From Colwellia polaris (lineage in GTDB: Bacteria; Pseudomonadota; Gammaproteobacteria; Enterobacterales; Alteromonadaceae), in assembly GCF_002104515.1 (NCBI RefSeq), contig NZ_NBOE01000001.1, positions 434,001-498,000 of the forward strand: a stretch of 64,000 nt of DNA, given 5' to 3'. The stretch's first letter is position 1, and each line of letters begins with the position of its first letter. The position numbers and the translations under genes are program-made. Shown piece by piece: positions 36,245-47,300 of the stretch. Below the pieces are notes generated by a model. The model did not search any database and was not told where the DNA came from. It worked only from the letters and a program-made list of their open reading frames with translations.

Positions 36245-39200
36245 ATGATGATTTTATCAAGATGGTTTCTAGCTTTTATTATCACGGTTATTTCAGTTTT
36301 CTCTAATCCGCTTTTTGCTGCACTTTGTCCTGCCGTATTTCCCGATGTTATTGCCACTCATGGTACACAAGCAGTTGATAGCAATATTACTTTTGGAAGA
36401 GCGGCACAAGTTAAGAATAACCCTGATAGCATTTTAACTACTCGCGCCATACAATTCACTAGCACTCCTTTTTTTCCTACTTGCGATAGTGTTGAATGCA
36501 CGGCATCTAACACATCTTCGGCCACTTCTACCCCTGCGTTTGATGAAAATAACAGCTCACAAGATGTTAGCGTTATAGATGGTGGTTCTATTACTTTTGG
36601 TATTAGAGGACTTAATAAATATAGAAATGTAAATATTAATATTATTGACACCAATGCAGATCCTAAACCCGTACCGAATTTTGCAACCTTAAATTTCGGC
36701 AGTGGTTATGATAGTTACCATTTTAAGCAATTTAATTTAGGGGTTAATACCACGCTTAATCTTTTGGCGGGTAAGAGTTATTTTTTTGAAGAATTCACCA
36801 TTCAAGAAGCAACAACCATTAATGTGGTTGGTGATGGCACCGCCATTGTTTACGTTAAAAAAGCATTAACTTTTCCAGCAGATACTCAAGTGAACTCGCC
36901 GATTAAAGCCAGTGGAGATGTAACTAAACTAGTTATGCATGTTGATAATAATACGGTATTGAAAAGCGGTGTAACTTTTTCAGGCGCACTTTATGCTAAA
37001 GATCTTACCTACACTTCAGCAAGTTTTTTATACGGTGTTTCAGCGGGAGAAAAGGTTATTATAGAGGAAGGCTCTTTACTTACTTACGATGCAACAGTTT
37101 TTGATGCTGAATTTGGACGAGTTTGTGGGCCAGAGCCTGAAGCAATAAAACCTATTGCAAATTTTAAGTTTGATGAAAAAGAGTACGCTGATGTTAGTGG
37201 CGAAGTTAAAGACAGCATTGGAACTTTTCATAGTAGAGCAAAATTTTCTCAACCTGTTGAAGGAAAAGTCTGTCGGGCTATCGATTTGTCGGCAACAGGC
37301 ATCAGCGACTATGTTGTGCTTGATGAGGCGGTATTAGATGGTCGTACTGAATTTAGTATTTCTGTTTGGGCGAAAACGGCTAAAACAGGTGCTCAAAGCA
37401 TAGTGTCAGGTGCAACATCAGGCAGTAATAATGAACTGCTAATGTGGTTTACTAATGCTACTCGTTTTAGGCCTTATTTACAAAACACGCAAAATGGTAC
37501 CTTGCCAATATCTTCAATAGCAGGAGATACATGGCGTCATTTAGTGTGGACAAACGGTAATAACCAAAGCTGTTTGTTTATCGATAAAGTTCCCCAAGGT
37601 TGCTTAAATCAAACGACCAGCGTGCTATCAATTCAAAGCTTAATTCTAGGGCAAGAGCAAGATAGTGTCGGCGGTCGGTTTTCAGCAGCGCAAGCTTACA
37701 ACGGCTTATTAGATGAGTTAGTGATTTTTGATGAAGTTATCGAACAAAGCCAAATCGATCAAATATATGAATTTCAGGACAATGGATTAGGACTTGATGG
37801 TGAGCCTATTTCTTGTGGTAATGATCCCATTCTTCAGTACTCGATGGAGGCATTGTCATGGAACGGCAGCCAAGGTGAAGTGATTGATGAAACAGGTAAT
37901 TATAATACTAAAGCTGAAAATGGTGTTACTACGGCTAATCAAAATCCTGCATTAACTGGCAATCCAGGAACTTGTCGTTATGGTGATTTTGATGGTGTTG
38001 ATGATTTTATTCAGATTAATGATGACCCGCTGTTAGATTTACAAAAAGAGCTGAGTGTTAGTGTTTGGATTAATCCTAAAACACTGCCACAATCAGGTTT
38101 GAAAACGATTGTTTCTAAGGATGAAAACTATGAATTTCATCTAAATTCATCGGGTGAAATTCTTTGGTGGTGGCAAACACAATCGTTTACAACGTCGGGC
38201 GCAGGTATAACAGCAGGGAATTGGTATCATATATCAATAACCTACAAAAGTGGTAAACAAGTAATATACGTCAACGGTGTTGAGAAAGGCTCTAGAACTC
38301 ATACCGGAGACTTAATTCTCAATAACGATCCACTACAAATAGGGCAGGATCAAGGTATTCAGAGCCGTTTTTTTTCTGGTTACATTGACGAGGTTTTCAT
38401 TTTTGATAATGCACTATCTTCAACAGAAGTTAATGCAATTTATAATATGCGACACGCATGTGCCGAGCCGGTTATTCATCATTACGAGATTGTACATGAT
38501 GGAAATGGCCTAACTTGTGACGCTGAAGCCATTACCATTAAAGCTTGTACCAATAGTAACTGCTCAGTAGAAAGTACCGAGTCGGTAAGCTTAAATTTCA
38601 ATATCATTAGCCCTACAACAGGCACGACAATCAAAGCTACACCTACTTTCACGGGTAGTACAATCGTTAACTTAAGCCACACAATTGCCGAAACAGTGAC
38701 CTTATCGATTGATGATGCTAGCATCGCAGCAAGTAACGCCGTTGAATGTTCTGGTTTTGGCACTAGTTGTGAAATGACTTTTGCTGATGCAGGCTTTCGA
38801 TTTCTTTATGACGATAATAATAGCGAAACAATTGCTCCACAAACAGCCGGTGTTGAGTTTAATGAAACATTAAAATTGCAAGCGGTTAAAAATAATAATG
38901 GTGTTTGTGCCGGCATTTTTAACGGCAATGTTAACATAAGTTTGTCGCAGCAAAATATTACACCAGACTTAGCCTTTAATGCCGGTTTAGCATTTCAAAC
39001 AGGTGGTGATAATATAGCGAAACACCCACAATATTCTGATAATGTTATTTTGGATTTTGGTAACGATAGTATTGCAGTTATCCCTTCCCCTAGATATTTA
39101 GATGCCGGTAAAATTCGCTTAAATGCGAAATACACGAGCGGTAACATTGCCATTACAGGTAGCTCGAATGATTTTTGGGTCAAACCTGCCAATTTCGATC

Positions 39201-40684
39201 TATCAGCAAGTTACTTAAGCGCCCCTTTAAATGGTAATACTGCGTTAAGTACAACAACACATAAAGCTGGAGAAAATTTCAACTTAAGTGTTAAGGCGCT
39301 TAATTTTGACGGTCAACCAACACAAAACTACCGACAATCTGATGGCCAGTTACAGCTCAAAGTAACACGTACGGCACCAGTATTAAATTCAACGGTAGAT
39401 GGCATACTTACTTATGCAGCAGGCAAAAACCTTACGACTTCAACCAACGCGAACTTTCAGGACGCTAGCTTAACTAGCTTTACCGAAGGCGATAAAGGCG
39501 AGTCTGTTTTTAATGCTGCGCAATATAATGAAGTGGGTATTATTAATCTTGATATTCAAGATGTTAATTATGGTGGTTTAGGTAGTACCCAAGGGTTAGT
39601 GTCGGCTTTAGCTGTAAGTGTTGGGCGTTTTACCCCAGCTTACTTTAAACAAAGTGTCAAAGAAGAGCATAAAGGAAAGCTAGATAGTTTTCATAGTACA
39701 ATAGGTAGTTGTGCTATTGCTGATTGGGCATATAGTGGCCAAAAAACTAGTGATAATAAAGGCACTATTTCATATAGCATAGAACCAAAAATAACGATTA
39801 CAGCTTATAATGCACAAAATGAAGTAACTCAAAATTATACGTTAGGTGAGCCCGAAAATTTTATGAAGTTGCTAGCCAGTGGCGTCGATACTATTGCGCC
39901 GACTAACGATGATGTGCAACAAGTTGTTGATAGTGTTGCGGGCAACCCTGTAGGCATAACTTCTGCATTGGAAACCGGTACGTTAAGTGCAAGTATTGAT
40001 GATGAGGGCGAGTTCAATGCCGGCGAGTGGCTTTATACTTTTTCTGCTAACGACCACTTTAGTTATGATCATAACGATACAAGTTTACTACAGCCTTTTG
40101 GTGCAATAATTCCACTTGTTACAGCGCAAGTAGAAGACAGCGATGGTATTTTATTGAGCACGGATACTGGTTCGACAGAAAAGCTACTGATAGACGGGGT
40201 CGAAATTCGGTTCGCTCGCATGGTGCTTGAAAACTCTTATGGATCAGAAAAAAGCCAATTACGAGCACCACTCAATATTGAAATTTATGATGGTTCAAAT
40301 TTTATCACTCATAGCGCAGAATCTTGTTTAACAGCACTTGTAGCCGATAAAAAATCGGGTGCTAAATACTCTGGCAATATGGATCTTTGGGATTATCGTT
40401 TAATTGATATTGATACAGATGCCATACAGGTTGGAGACACCACCGCGAGCGTTTCAGGTACTTTTGAGTTAGGTATACAGAATCAATTGCTATTTAGTCG
40501 TCCAGATAAACAAGGCATGCTTGAGTGGGAGTATGAAGTACCTGATTGGTTTAAGTTTAAATGGGATGCGCTAGATACAGGTTCTGACAATAACTTTTAT
40601 GATGACAATCCTAGTGCCTTATTAAGCTTTGGTATTTATCGTGGAAACGACCGTATTATTTCATGGCAAGAGATTGAAAAATAA
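36245..40684 (+). CDS. mshQ: MSHA biogenesis/surface protein MshQ
   Basis: A 1,479-residue exported protein with a signal peptide (FLAFIITVISVFSNPLFA). An N-terminal beta-rich region (about 30-290) resembles a polymer-forming or choice-of-anchor fold. Two LamG-like, concanavalin-type domains follow (about 302-510 and 529-735), each with FKFDE/YSMEA-type starts and a WRHLVWTNGN or WYHISITYK strand. The C-terminal half (about 744-1479) is the DUF6701 domain found in MshQ, starting at HHYEIVHDGNGLTC and ending SFGIYRGNDRIISW. MshQ is the last gene of the Vibrio locus and its role is not settled; LamG domains suggest carbohydrate or protein binding. The second MshQ-like gene follows downstream with the same C-terminus. 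Confidence 0.88.
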   Translation: MMILSRWFLAFIITVISVFSNPLFAALCPAVFPDVIATHGTQAVDSNITFGRAAQVKNNPDSILTTRAIQFTSTPFFPTCDSVECTASNTSSATSTPAFDENNSSQDVSVIDGGSITFGIRGLNKYRNVNINIIDTNADPKPVPNFATLNFGSGYDSYHFKQFNLGVNTTLNLLAGKSYFFEEFTIQEATTINVVGDGTAIVYVKKALTFPADTQVNSPIKASGDVTKLVMHVDNNTVLKSGVTFSGALYAKDLTYTSASFLYGVSAGEKVIIEEGSLLTYDATVFDAEFGRVCGPEPEAIKPIANFKFDEKEYADVSGEVKDSIGTFHSRAKFSQPVEGKVCRAIDLSATGISDYVVLDEAVLDGRTEFSISVWAKTAKTGAQSIVSGATSGSNNELLMWFTNATRFRPYLQNTQNGTLPISSIAGDTWRHLVWTNGNNQSCLFIDKVPQGCLNQTTSVLSIQSLILGQEQDSVGGRFSAAQAYNGLLDELVIFDEVIEQSQIDQIYEFQDNGLGLDGEPISCGNDPILQYSMEALSWNGSQGEVIDETGNYNTKAENGVTTANQNPALTGNPGTCRYGDFDGVDDFIQINDDPLLDLQKELSVSVWINPKTLPQSGLKTIVSKDENYEFHLNSSGEILWWWQTQSFTTSGAGITAGNWYHISITYKSGKQVIYVNGVEKGSRTHTGDLILNNDPLQIGQDQGIQSRFFSGYIDEVFIFDNALSSTEVNAIYNMRHACAEPVIHHYEIVHDGNGLTCDAEAITIKACTNSNCSVESTESVSLNFNIISPTTGTTIKATPTFTGSTIVNLSHTIAETVTLSIDDASIAASNAVECSGFGTSCEMTFADAGFRFLYDDNNSETIAPQTAGVEFNETLKLQAVKNNNGVCAGIFNGNVNISLSQQNITPDLAFNAGLAFQTGGDNIAKHPQYSDNVILDFGNDSIAVIPSPRYLDAGKIRLNAKYTSGNIAITGSSNDFWVKPANFDLSASYLSAPLNGNTALSTTTHKAGENFNLSVKALNFDGQPTQNYRQSDGQLQLKVTRTAPVLNSTVDGILTYAAGKNLTTSTNANFQDASLTSFTEGDKGESVFNAAQYNEVGIINLDIQDVNYGGLGSTQGLVSALAVSVGRFTPAYFKQSVKEEHKGKLDSFHSTIGSCAIADWAYSGQKTSDNKGTISYSIEPKITITAYNAQNEVTQNYTLGEPENFMKLLASGVDTIAPTNDDVQQVVDSVAGNPVGITSALETGTLSASIDDEGEFNAGEWLYTFSANDHFSYDHNDTSLLQPFGAIIPLVTAQVEDSDGILLSTDTGSTEKLLIDGVEIRFARMVLENSYGSEKSQLRAPLNIEIYDGSNFITHSAESCLTALVADKKSGAKYSGNMDLWDYRLIDIDTDAIQVGDTTASVSGTFELGIQNQLLFSRPDKQGMLEWEYEVPDWFKFKWDALDTGSDNNFYDDNPSALLSFGIYRGNDRIISWQEIEK

Positions 40685-40715
40685 AGCATTAATTAAGCTT
40701 TGACCTATAACAATA

Positions 40716-40740
40716 GCTATATTGAATTGCGCAATATAGC
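40716..40740. terminator. Hairpin between convergent mshQ and the lipoprotein gene
   Basis: Perfect 9-bp stem GCTATATTG / CAATATAGC with a 7-base loop. There is no strong T-run. Its place between two convergent genes supports a shared 3'-end role. Confidence 0.45.
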
Positions 40741-40781
40741 GATACTTTTATGCTGAGCTTATTTAGAAATATCTATTTTAG

Positions 40782-41153
40782 TTATTGAGTGATTAAATTA
40801 TTTGCTCGGCTTTTAGCATTTTCTAAAAGCGCTTCCTCGGCTAACATAGTTTCTTCTTTTTGCGTTTTCAATAACTGGGTTTCAGCGCTATCTTGAATAT
40901 TATTCGCATTTTGAAGTAATTGCTTTTCATGTTCAATACGTTGGTTTTTAACTGATAACTGAAGTTCTTTGTCAAGTAACTCTACTTGTTTTTCACGTTC
41001 TTTTGCTAATTCAGCTTCATCTAAGGTTAGAGTTTCATCTACGGCTATAGCTTCATTTATTGTATTATTATCCATCGTATTCGACTTATGCTCCGGGCTA
41101 CAACCGGCGATTAAAAAAATAATTACACTTCTCTTGATTACTGCGATGTACAT
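40782..41153 (-). CDS. Small coiled-coil lipoprotein, unknown function
   Basis: A 123-residue protein. The start is a lipoprotein signal (SVIIFLIAGCS, lipobox IAGC with the modified Cys at 18). The rest is a highly charged, Glu/Lys/Gln/Leu-rich helix (about 35-120), a likely coiled coil. The family is not recognised. It lies on the minus strand between mshQ and the second mshQ-like gene, divergent from the latter across 227 bases. It could be a pilus- or envelope-associated lipoprotein; no firm function is available. Confidence 0.6.
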   Translation of the reverse strand: MYIAVIKRSVIIFLIAGCSPEHKSNTMDNNTINEAIAVDETLTLDEAELAKEREKQVELLDKELQLSVKNQRIEHEKQLLQNANNIQDSAETQLLKTQKEETMLAEEALLENAKSRANNLITQ

Positions 41154-41380
41154 TCACTATGCCTTCTAAGATGAAATAATTAAATAACATGTTATTATTG
41201 CATGAAATATTATAAAAAGCAGAAAGGTAAGTATTAGTCACTGAGTCAATTAAACAAATTACAGTGGTTTTATCGATAATATTAAGGTTTTTTATGTCAA
41301 CTCATTCATGAATTCAACACTTCAAGTTATCTCTACATTACCTCACCAAGTACAATTTCAGATTAAAGGTTACAACACAT

Positions 41381-44300
41381 ATGCAGCAGGGAACCTTCAT
41401 TCCTTATATGAAAAAGATCATTGTAATAGCTTGTTTATTGACTAGTTATGCTTATGCCGATGCTTTATCTTCATCAGACATCACCCTGATTGACTCGCAA
41501 TATAACAGTACAACATGGGCAGCAGAAAACTTACTCGATAATGATCCCTCAACACGTTGGCTATCACGCTCTCAAAGCAATAATTTAAACTTTCAATTGT
41601 CAGCAAGTAACGGTGCCATGTGTTTTAATGGCTTTGAATTAACTAATTATGGTGGCGATGATCGTGGTGTAAATCAATTTGTATTATTGAGCACTGAAGA
41701 TGAAGGGCTAAGTGCAAACGCAGGTTCAGCAGGTTGGAAGCCCATGATTGCTGATGAAAATCCTGTAGGCTATCTAGATTATTTAAGTTGGGCACAAGGG
41801 GCTCGACTAGTTTCTGTTGATGCAGAATATAACTCTACCTCCTATTCAGCAGAAAACATTAATGATGGTGATCGGTATTCTCGTTGGCTGTCTCGTAAAT
41901 CAAACAATGTTATAGAATATGATTTTGATACAGACTGGGATGGATCAACGGGTAATGGTATTACCATTAATGAACTCGAAATAACCAACTATGGAATAGA
42001 TGATCGTTCAGTTAAACAGTTTCAAGTTGAAATTACCTATGATGGTTCAACTTGGCAAAAATTACAGGTCCCAGGTACCGCCGCTGGCGATGAAGAGTAT
42101 GTTTATACTCGCCTCCAAGATGGTGGCGTTCTCGGTGCCATCGACAGCCAATATAATACAACAAGTTACCATGCTGAAAACATGCAAGATGGTGATCAAA
42201 ACTCTCTATGGTTAAGTCGTAACGGTAATAACACGATTGAGTTTACCTTTGACCCTAACAACAATGGCATAACGGGGGCAGAAGGTGACTCTGCAGATGT
42301 TTTTACCCTAGATAAAATTAATATTGAGAACTTTGGCAATAATGACCGCTCAGTGAAGCAGTTTCAAGTTGCCGTTAAAACGTTAGCAAATCCTGATTGG
42401 CATAAAATTAATGTGCCAAGTGCGATAATTGGTGAGGAAAACTATAACTTCGCCATGTCACATCATGGTGGCACCTTGGTTAAAATTGATAGCGAATATA
42501 ATTCAACGAACTTTGGTGCTAAAAATATTCATGATGGCGACCAAAACACAAGGTGGTTAAGTCGCAAAAGTAATAATGAATTGGCTTTTCAATTTGATGC
42601 AGATGAAAACGGTACCCTTGGCGCAGCAGAAGACCTTTTTACCCTAAACAGTATTTACTTGCGAAACTATGGCAACGACGATCGAGCAATTCAACAATTT
42701 CAGCTAGCGGTTAAAACTAGCGATAACCCTAATTGGACGAAAATTAATGTTCCAGGTGCCAGTATTGGGCAAGCCGATTATAACTTTGCTATGTCACATC
42801 ACGGTGGCAAATTAGTTAGCATTGATAGTGAATATAATACGACTAGCTATGCCGCGAAAAATATTCATGATGGTGATCAAAATACATTATGGTTAAGCCG
42901 TAAAAGCAATAATGAATTAGCCTTTCAATTTGATGCAGATGAAAATGGTGCTCTCGCCTCAGCTGAAGACTTATTTACGTTAGAGAAATTTTATTTAGTT
43001 AACTATGGCAACGATGATCGTTCAATCAAAACATTTCAAATTGCAGTGAAAACAAAAAGCAACCCTAACTGGTCTAAAATAAGCGTGCCAGGCTCAACTG
43101 CAGGAGAAGCTAATTATAACTTTGCTTTAGCGCAACAAGGAGGCGTGTTAAGTGCTATTGACAGTGAGTATAACTCAACAAGTTATGGTGCTAAAAATAT
43201 ACATGACGGTGACCAAAATAATCTATGGCTAAGCAGAAAAAGCAATAACACATTAGATTTTCAATTTGATGTTAATGAAGACGGTATTCAAGCAGGCGCT
43301 GAAGATCTTTTCACCTTAGAGAGTTTTTACTTGGTTAACTATGGTAATAACGATCGCGCAATTAATAAATTCCAAGTAGAAGTTAAAACCTTAGCTAATA
43401 GTAATTGGACAAAATTACCAGTATCCGATGCCGGAGCAAATACGCCTAACTATAACTTCGCTTTATCAGCCAATGGCGGTAGTTTAACTGGAATTGACGG
43501 TGAGTATAACTCAACAAGCTATGGTGCTAAAAATATGCACGATGGTGATAACAGCACCCGTTGGCTTTCTAGAAAACAGACCAACACTTTGTCATTTAGT
43601 TTTGACAGTAACTTTGATGGCATTGCTGGCGATGCCATCAGCATTGATACCATTTCACTGATTAATTATGGTAATAATGATATCTCAGTACAAACTTTTG
43701 AAGTTGATATTCAAATTTCAGGCGGTGTGTGGCAAACCATAGAGGCGCCGGCAGGTGGCACTGTATTTACTGCAGCTATGAATAGTAACCAACAAAATTG
43801 GGCTATAACACCACAAAGTAATGTAACCGCTCTTCGCCTTAGAACATTATCAAACTATGGCGATGCAACCTACACGGGTGCGATAGAGTTTAAAGTAATA
43901 GGCACCTTATCGGGGCAGTTATATACCTATTCTGCAGCTATGCATGATAATGGTGAAGCCTTTACTATTGCATCAGCTGATCAGCCGGTTGGTGTAACAA
44001 ATGTGCGATTTAGAACTATTACTAATCATGGTGACCCTTCTTTTATCGGTGCTAAAGAGCTTAAGCTTATAGGTACGTCAGTAAATGAGTCTAAAACCTT
44101 TACGGCCGCAATGCACAGAAACGGCGAAACATTCTCCCTTGATAGCAATGATGTACCTGAAGAGGTTACCGACGTAAAATTAATTACTATAAGTAATTAT
44201 GGCGATCCTTCATTCGTAGGCGCAAGAGAGTTAAAGCTGCTAGGACCATCAGTGACTGAAACGAAAACCTTTGTCGCCGCTATGCATGACAATGGTGAAA

Positions 44301-47300
44301 GCTATATATTAGATGATGTTGATATTCCAACTCAAGTTACCGATGTGAAACTCATTACCATCAGCAACTATGGCGATCCAACATATGTTGGCGCTAAAGA
44401 GTTTAAAATACAGGGGCCTTCGGTCACTGAAACTAAAACCTTCATCGCCGCTATGCAAAGTAACCTAGAAAGCTTTCAACTTGATAGTAACGACATTCCT
44501 ATAGATGTAACCGATGTTAAATTAATTACTATTAATAATTATGGTGATCCTTCTATTACGGGTCTTCGAGAATTTGAAGTTTTAGGTAAGTCAGTAACAG
44601 CCGCGAGCACGTTTAACTTACCAATGACTTCAACACCTTTTAAAATAGTGCTTGATGATGAAGATACGGTTTCTGGCGTTATGGGTGCGCGTATTGTTAC
44701 GATTAAAAACCATGGCGATCCTTCTATTACCGGCTTAGCCGACTTTAAGTTTTTAGGTGAGGCCATTACGCCAAGCTACATTTTTACTGCGGCAAATATA
44801 ACACCGGCACAAACGTTTAATTTTACGCCCGTTAACACTAAAATTTTTCGTTTTCATAGCATGAATAATCATGGCGATAGATCATTCACCGGTGCTGCCG
44901 ATTTCAAATTAAATAGCAGTTTCTGTGTAAGTCCTATCGCTAATTTTCAGTTTGATCAGTGCAGCTACATTGGCTCAGGCAATGAAGTAATTGATCAACT
45001 AGGGAATTATTCTGGAACAAGTCATAATGGTGTTAACACAAGCTATGATGCAAAAATTGAAAAAGCATTAGCCATTAGCGATGCGCTTCAACATGTACAA
45101 ACCAGTATTCCCTTACCGGCTGATTTTAGTGTTTCAACTTGGTTTAAAAAGCCAACAGATACCGCGGGCAATCGTTACTTTATTCTAGGCGCAATGGCCG
45201 CAGGTGGCGATTTACTGTATCTCGATCGAAATAATAGTTGGCGTTGGGGAGTTTATGACGGTGATACCAGAAGAGCAATTAATGGTAACTATAGCTTTAA
45301 TAGTATTAATAATGATTGGCATCATTTGGCATTAATTTATAGTAATGATCAAACAAGCTTATACATAGACGGCAGTTTTGTTGAAACAATAAATTTAGCG
45401 CCCGCTGGAACTTTGAAATTTATCGGTACATCTTTCGATGATGTTAGTTCAAGTAACCCGCAAGGATTCAGAGCCCCCCTAGATGAGTTTATTGTTTTTG
45501 ACAGTGTCTTGACTGCTGACGACGTGACTAGAATTTATAATAACCAGTCAAAGAACAAAAACTATGATGGTTCAACTCGAGCAGCAAGTGATTGTGCACG
45601 CATTCATCATTTCGAAATAGGCCATGATGGCCGAGGTTTAACGTGCGCGCCTGAACCTATTACGATAAAAGCCTGTGTTGACATTGACTGCACAACTGAA
45701 AGTACAGAACCAGTTAGTGTAGACTTCAATATAACCAGTCCAGTAAGCGGTTTAGTAACTAAAGCGACCCCTACTTTTACCGGTAGTACCCATATTAACT
45801 TCGGTCATACCACCGCAGAAACCATTATTTTATCTATAGACAACGCCAGTGTAGCAGCCAGTAACGCTGTTGAATGTTTTGGGTTCGGTACAAGTTGTGA
45901 TATGTCTTTTGAAGACGCTGGCTTTAGGTTTCTTTACGGCGATAGTAATAGTGAAATTATTAGTCATCAAACAGCCGGTAAAGTATTCAGAGAAACCTTA
46001 AAGTTACAAGCGGTAAAGAATAATAATGGTGTGTGTGAAGGTATATTTAATGGCGAGGTCAATATCAGTATTGCTCAGGAAAATGTTACGCCTGACGCTT
46101 CGTTTAATGCCGGCTTAGCATTTCAAACAAGTAATACTAATATCGCGAAGTATCCACAATTTAGCGATAATGTATTGTTGAATTTTGGCAATGACAGCAT
46201 TGCTGTTATTCCTACACCTAATTACTTAGACGCGGGTAAGATTCGCTTACATGCAAAATATACTAATGCTGATATTTCAATATCAGATAGCTCAATCGAC
46301 TTTTGGGTGAAACCAGCTCGGTTTCAGCTTTTGGCTACGCATGCTACAGCGGAAATAAAGGGTAATAGCAGTACAAGTACAATCACGCACAAAGCGGGTG
46401 ATAGCTTTAATTTTAAGGTTGAAGCGCTTAACTTAGCCGGTGATTTAACACAGAATTATCGTCAAGCTGATGGCCAGTTAGAAATGACGGCTTATAAAGT
46501 TGCACCTACGCTTAACGGAAGTGTTGCAGGGAATTTTACTTTCGCCCCAGGGCAGACTATTCAAGCTGAGACTAAAAATGTTGTACTGAATAGCTTTAGC
46601 GATGATGTAAAAGGCCAATCGCTATTTAATGGTGCTCAATACGATGAAGTAGGGATCATTCATATAGACTTGCAAGATATTAATTATGGTGGCCTAGGCA
46701 ATACCAATGGTTTAGTTACGGCAAGCAACTCAACGGGTGCACAAGGGATAGATATTGGTCGTTTTACACCAGCCTACTTTAAACAGTCAGTAAAGGAAGA
46801 TCATAAAGGTAATTTTGATGCCTATGCTTATCCTGATGCTGTCGGTGTTTGTGCATTTTCTGATTGGGCTTATACCGGGCAACGTACCAGTGAAGACAAA
46901 GGCGCCATTGCTTATAGCCTTGCACCAAAAATAACCATAACAGCCTACAATGCGAACAATGAAATTACGAAAAACTATACCTTAGGAGAGTCTGAAGGCT
47001 TTATGAAGTTAACGCCATCAGGAATAGACATTACTTTGCCAACACATGACGACAGTCAGCCAATGGTTGGAAATATACCTGATAACCCGGTTGCTTTAAC
47101 TGCTGAAATGGAGTCAGGTAGCTTAAGCGCAAGTATTGATGACGATGGTAATTTAATTCCAGGCGAGTGGCTTTATACTTTTTCTGACAATGACCATTTT
47201 AGTTATAACCATAATGATACAAGCTTATTGCCACCCTTTGATGCAAAAGTACCTTTTGTGACAGAGCAAATAACCGATACCGATAATATTAGCTTATTAA

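Noticed and set aside
40716-40740. Regulatory site for mshQ
   Set aside because: It lies after the stop codons of both convergent genes, so a 3'-end hairpin is more likely.
41488-44925. Assembly artefact of the giant MshQ-like repeats
   Set aside because: Units differ by many substitutions and in length, and the reading frame is open through all of them, so they look like true diverged duplications.
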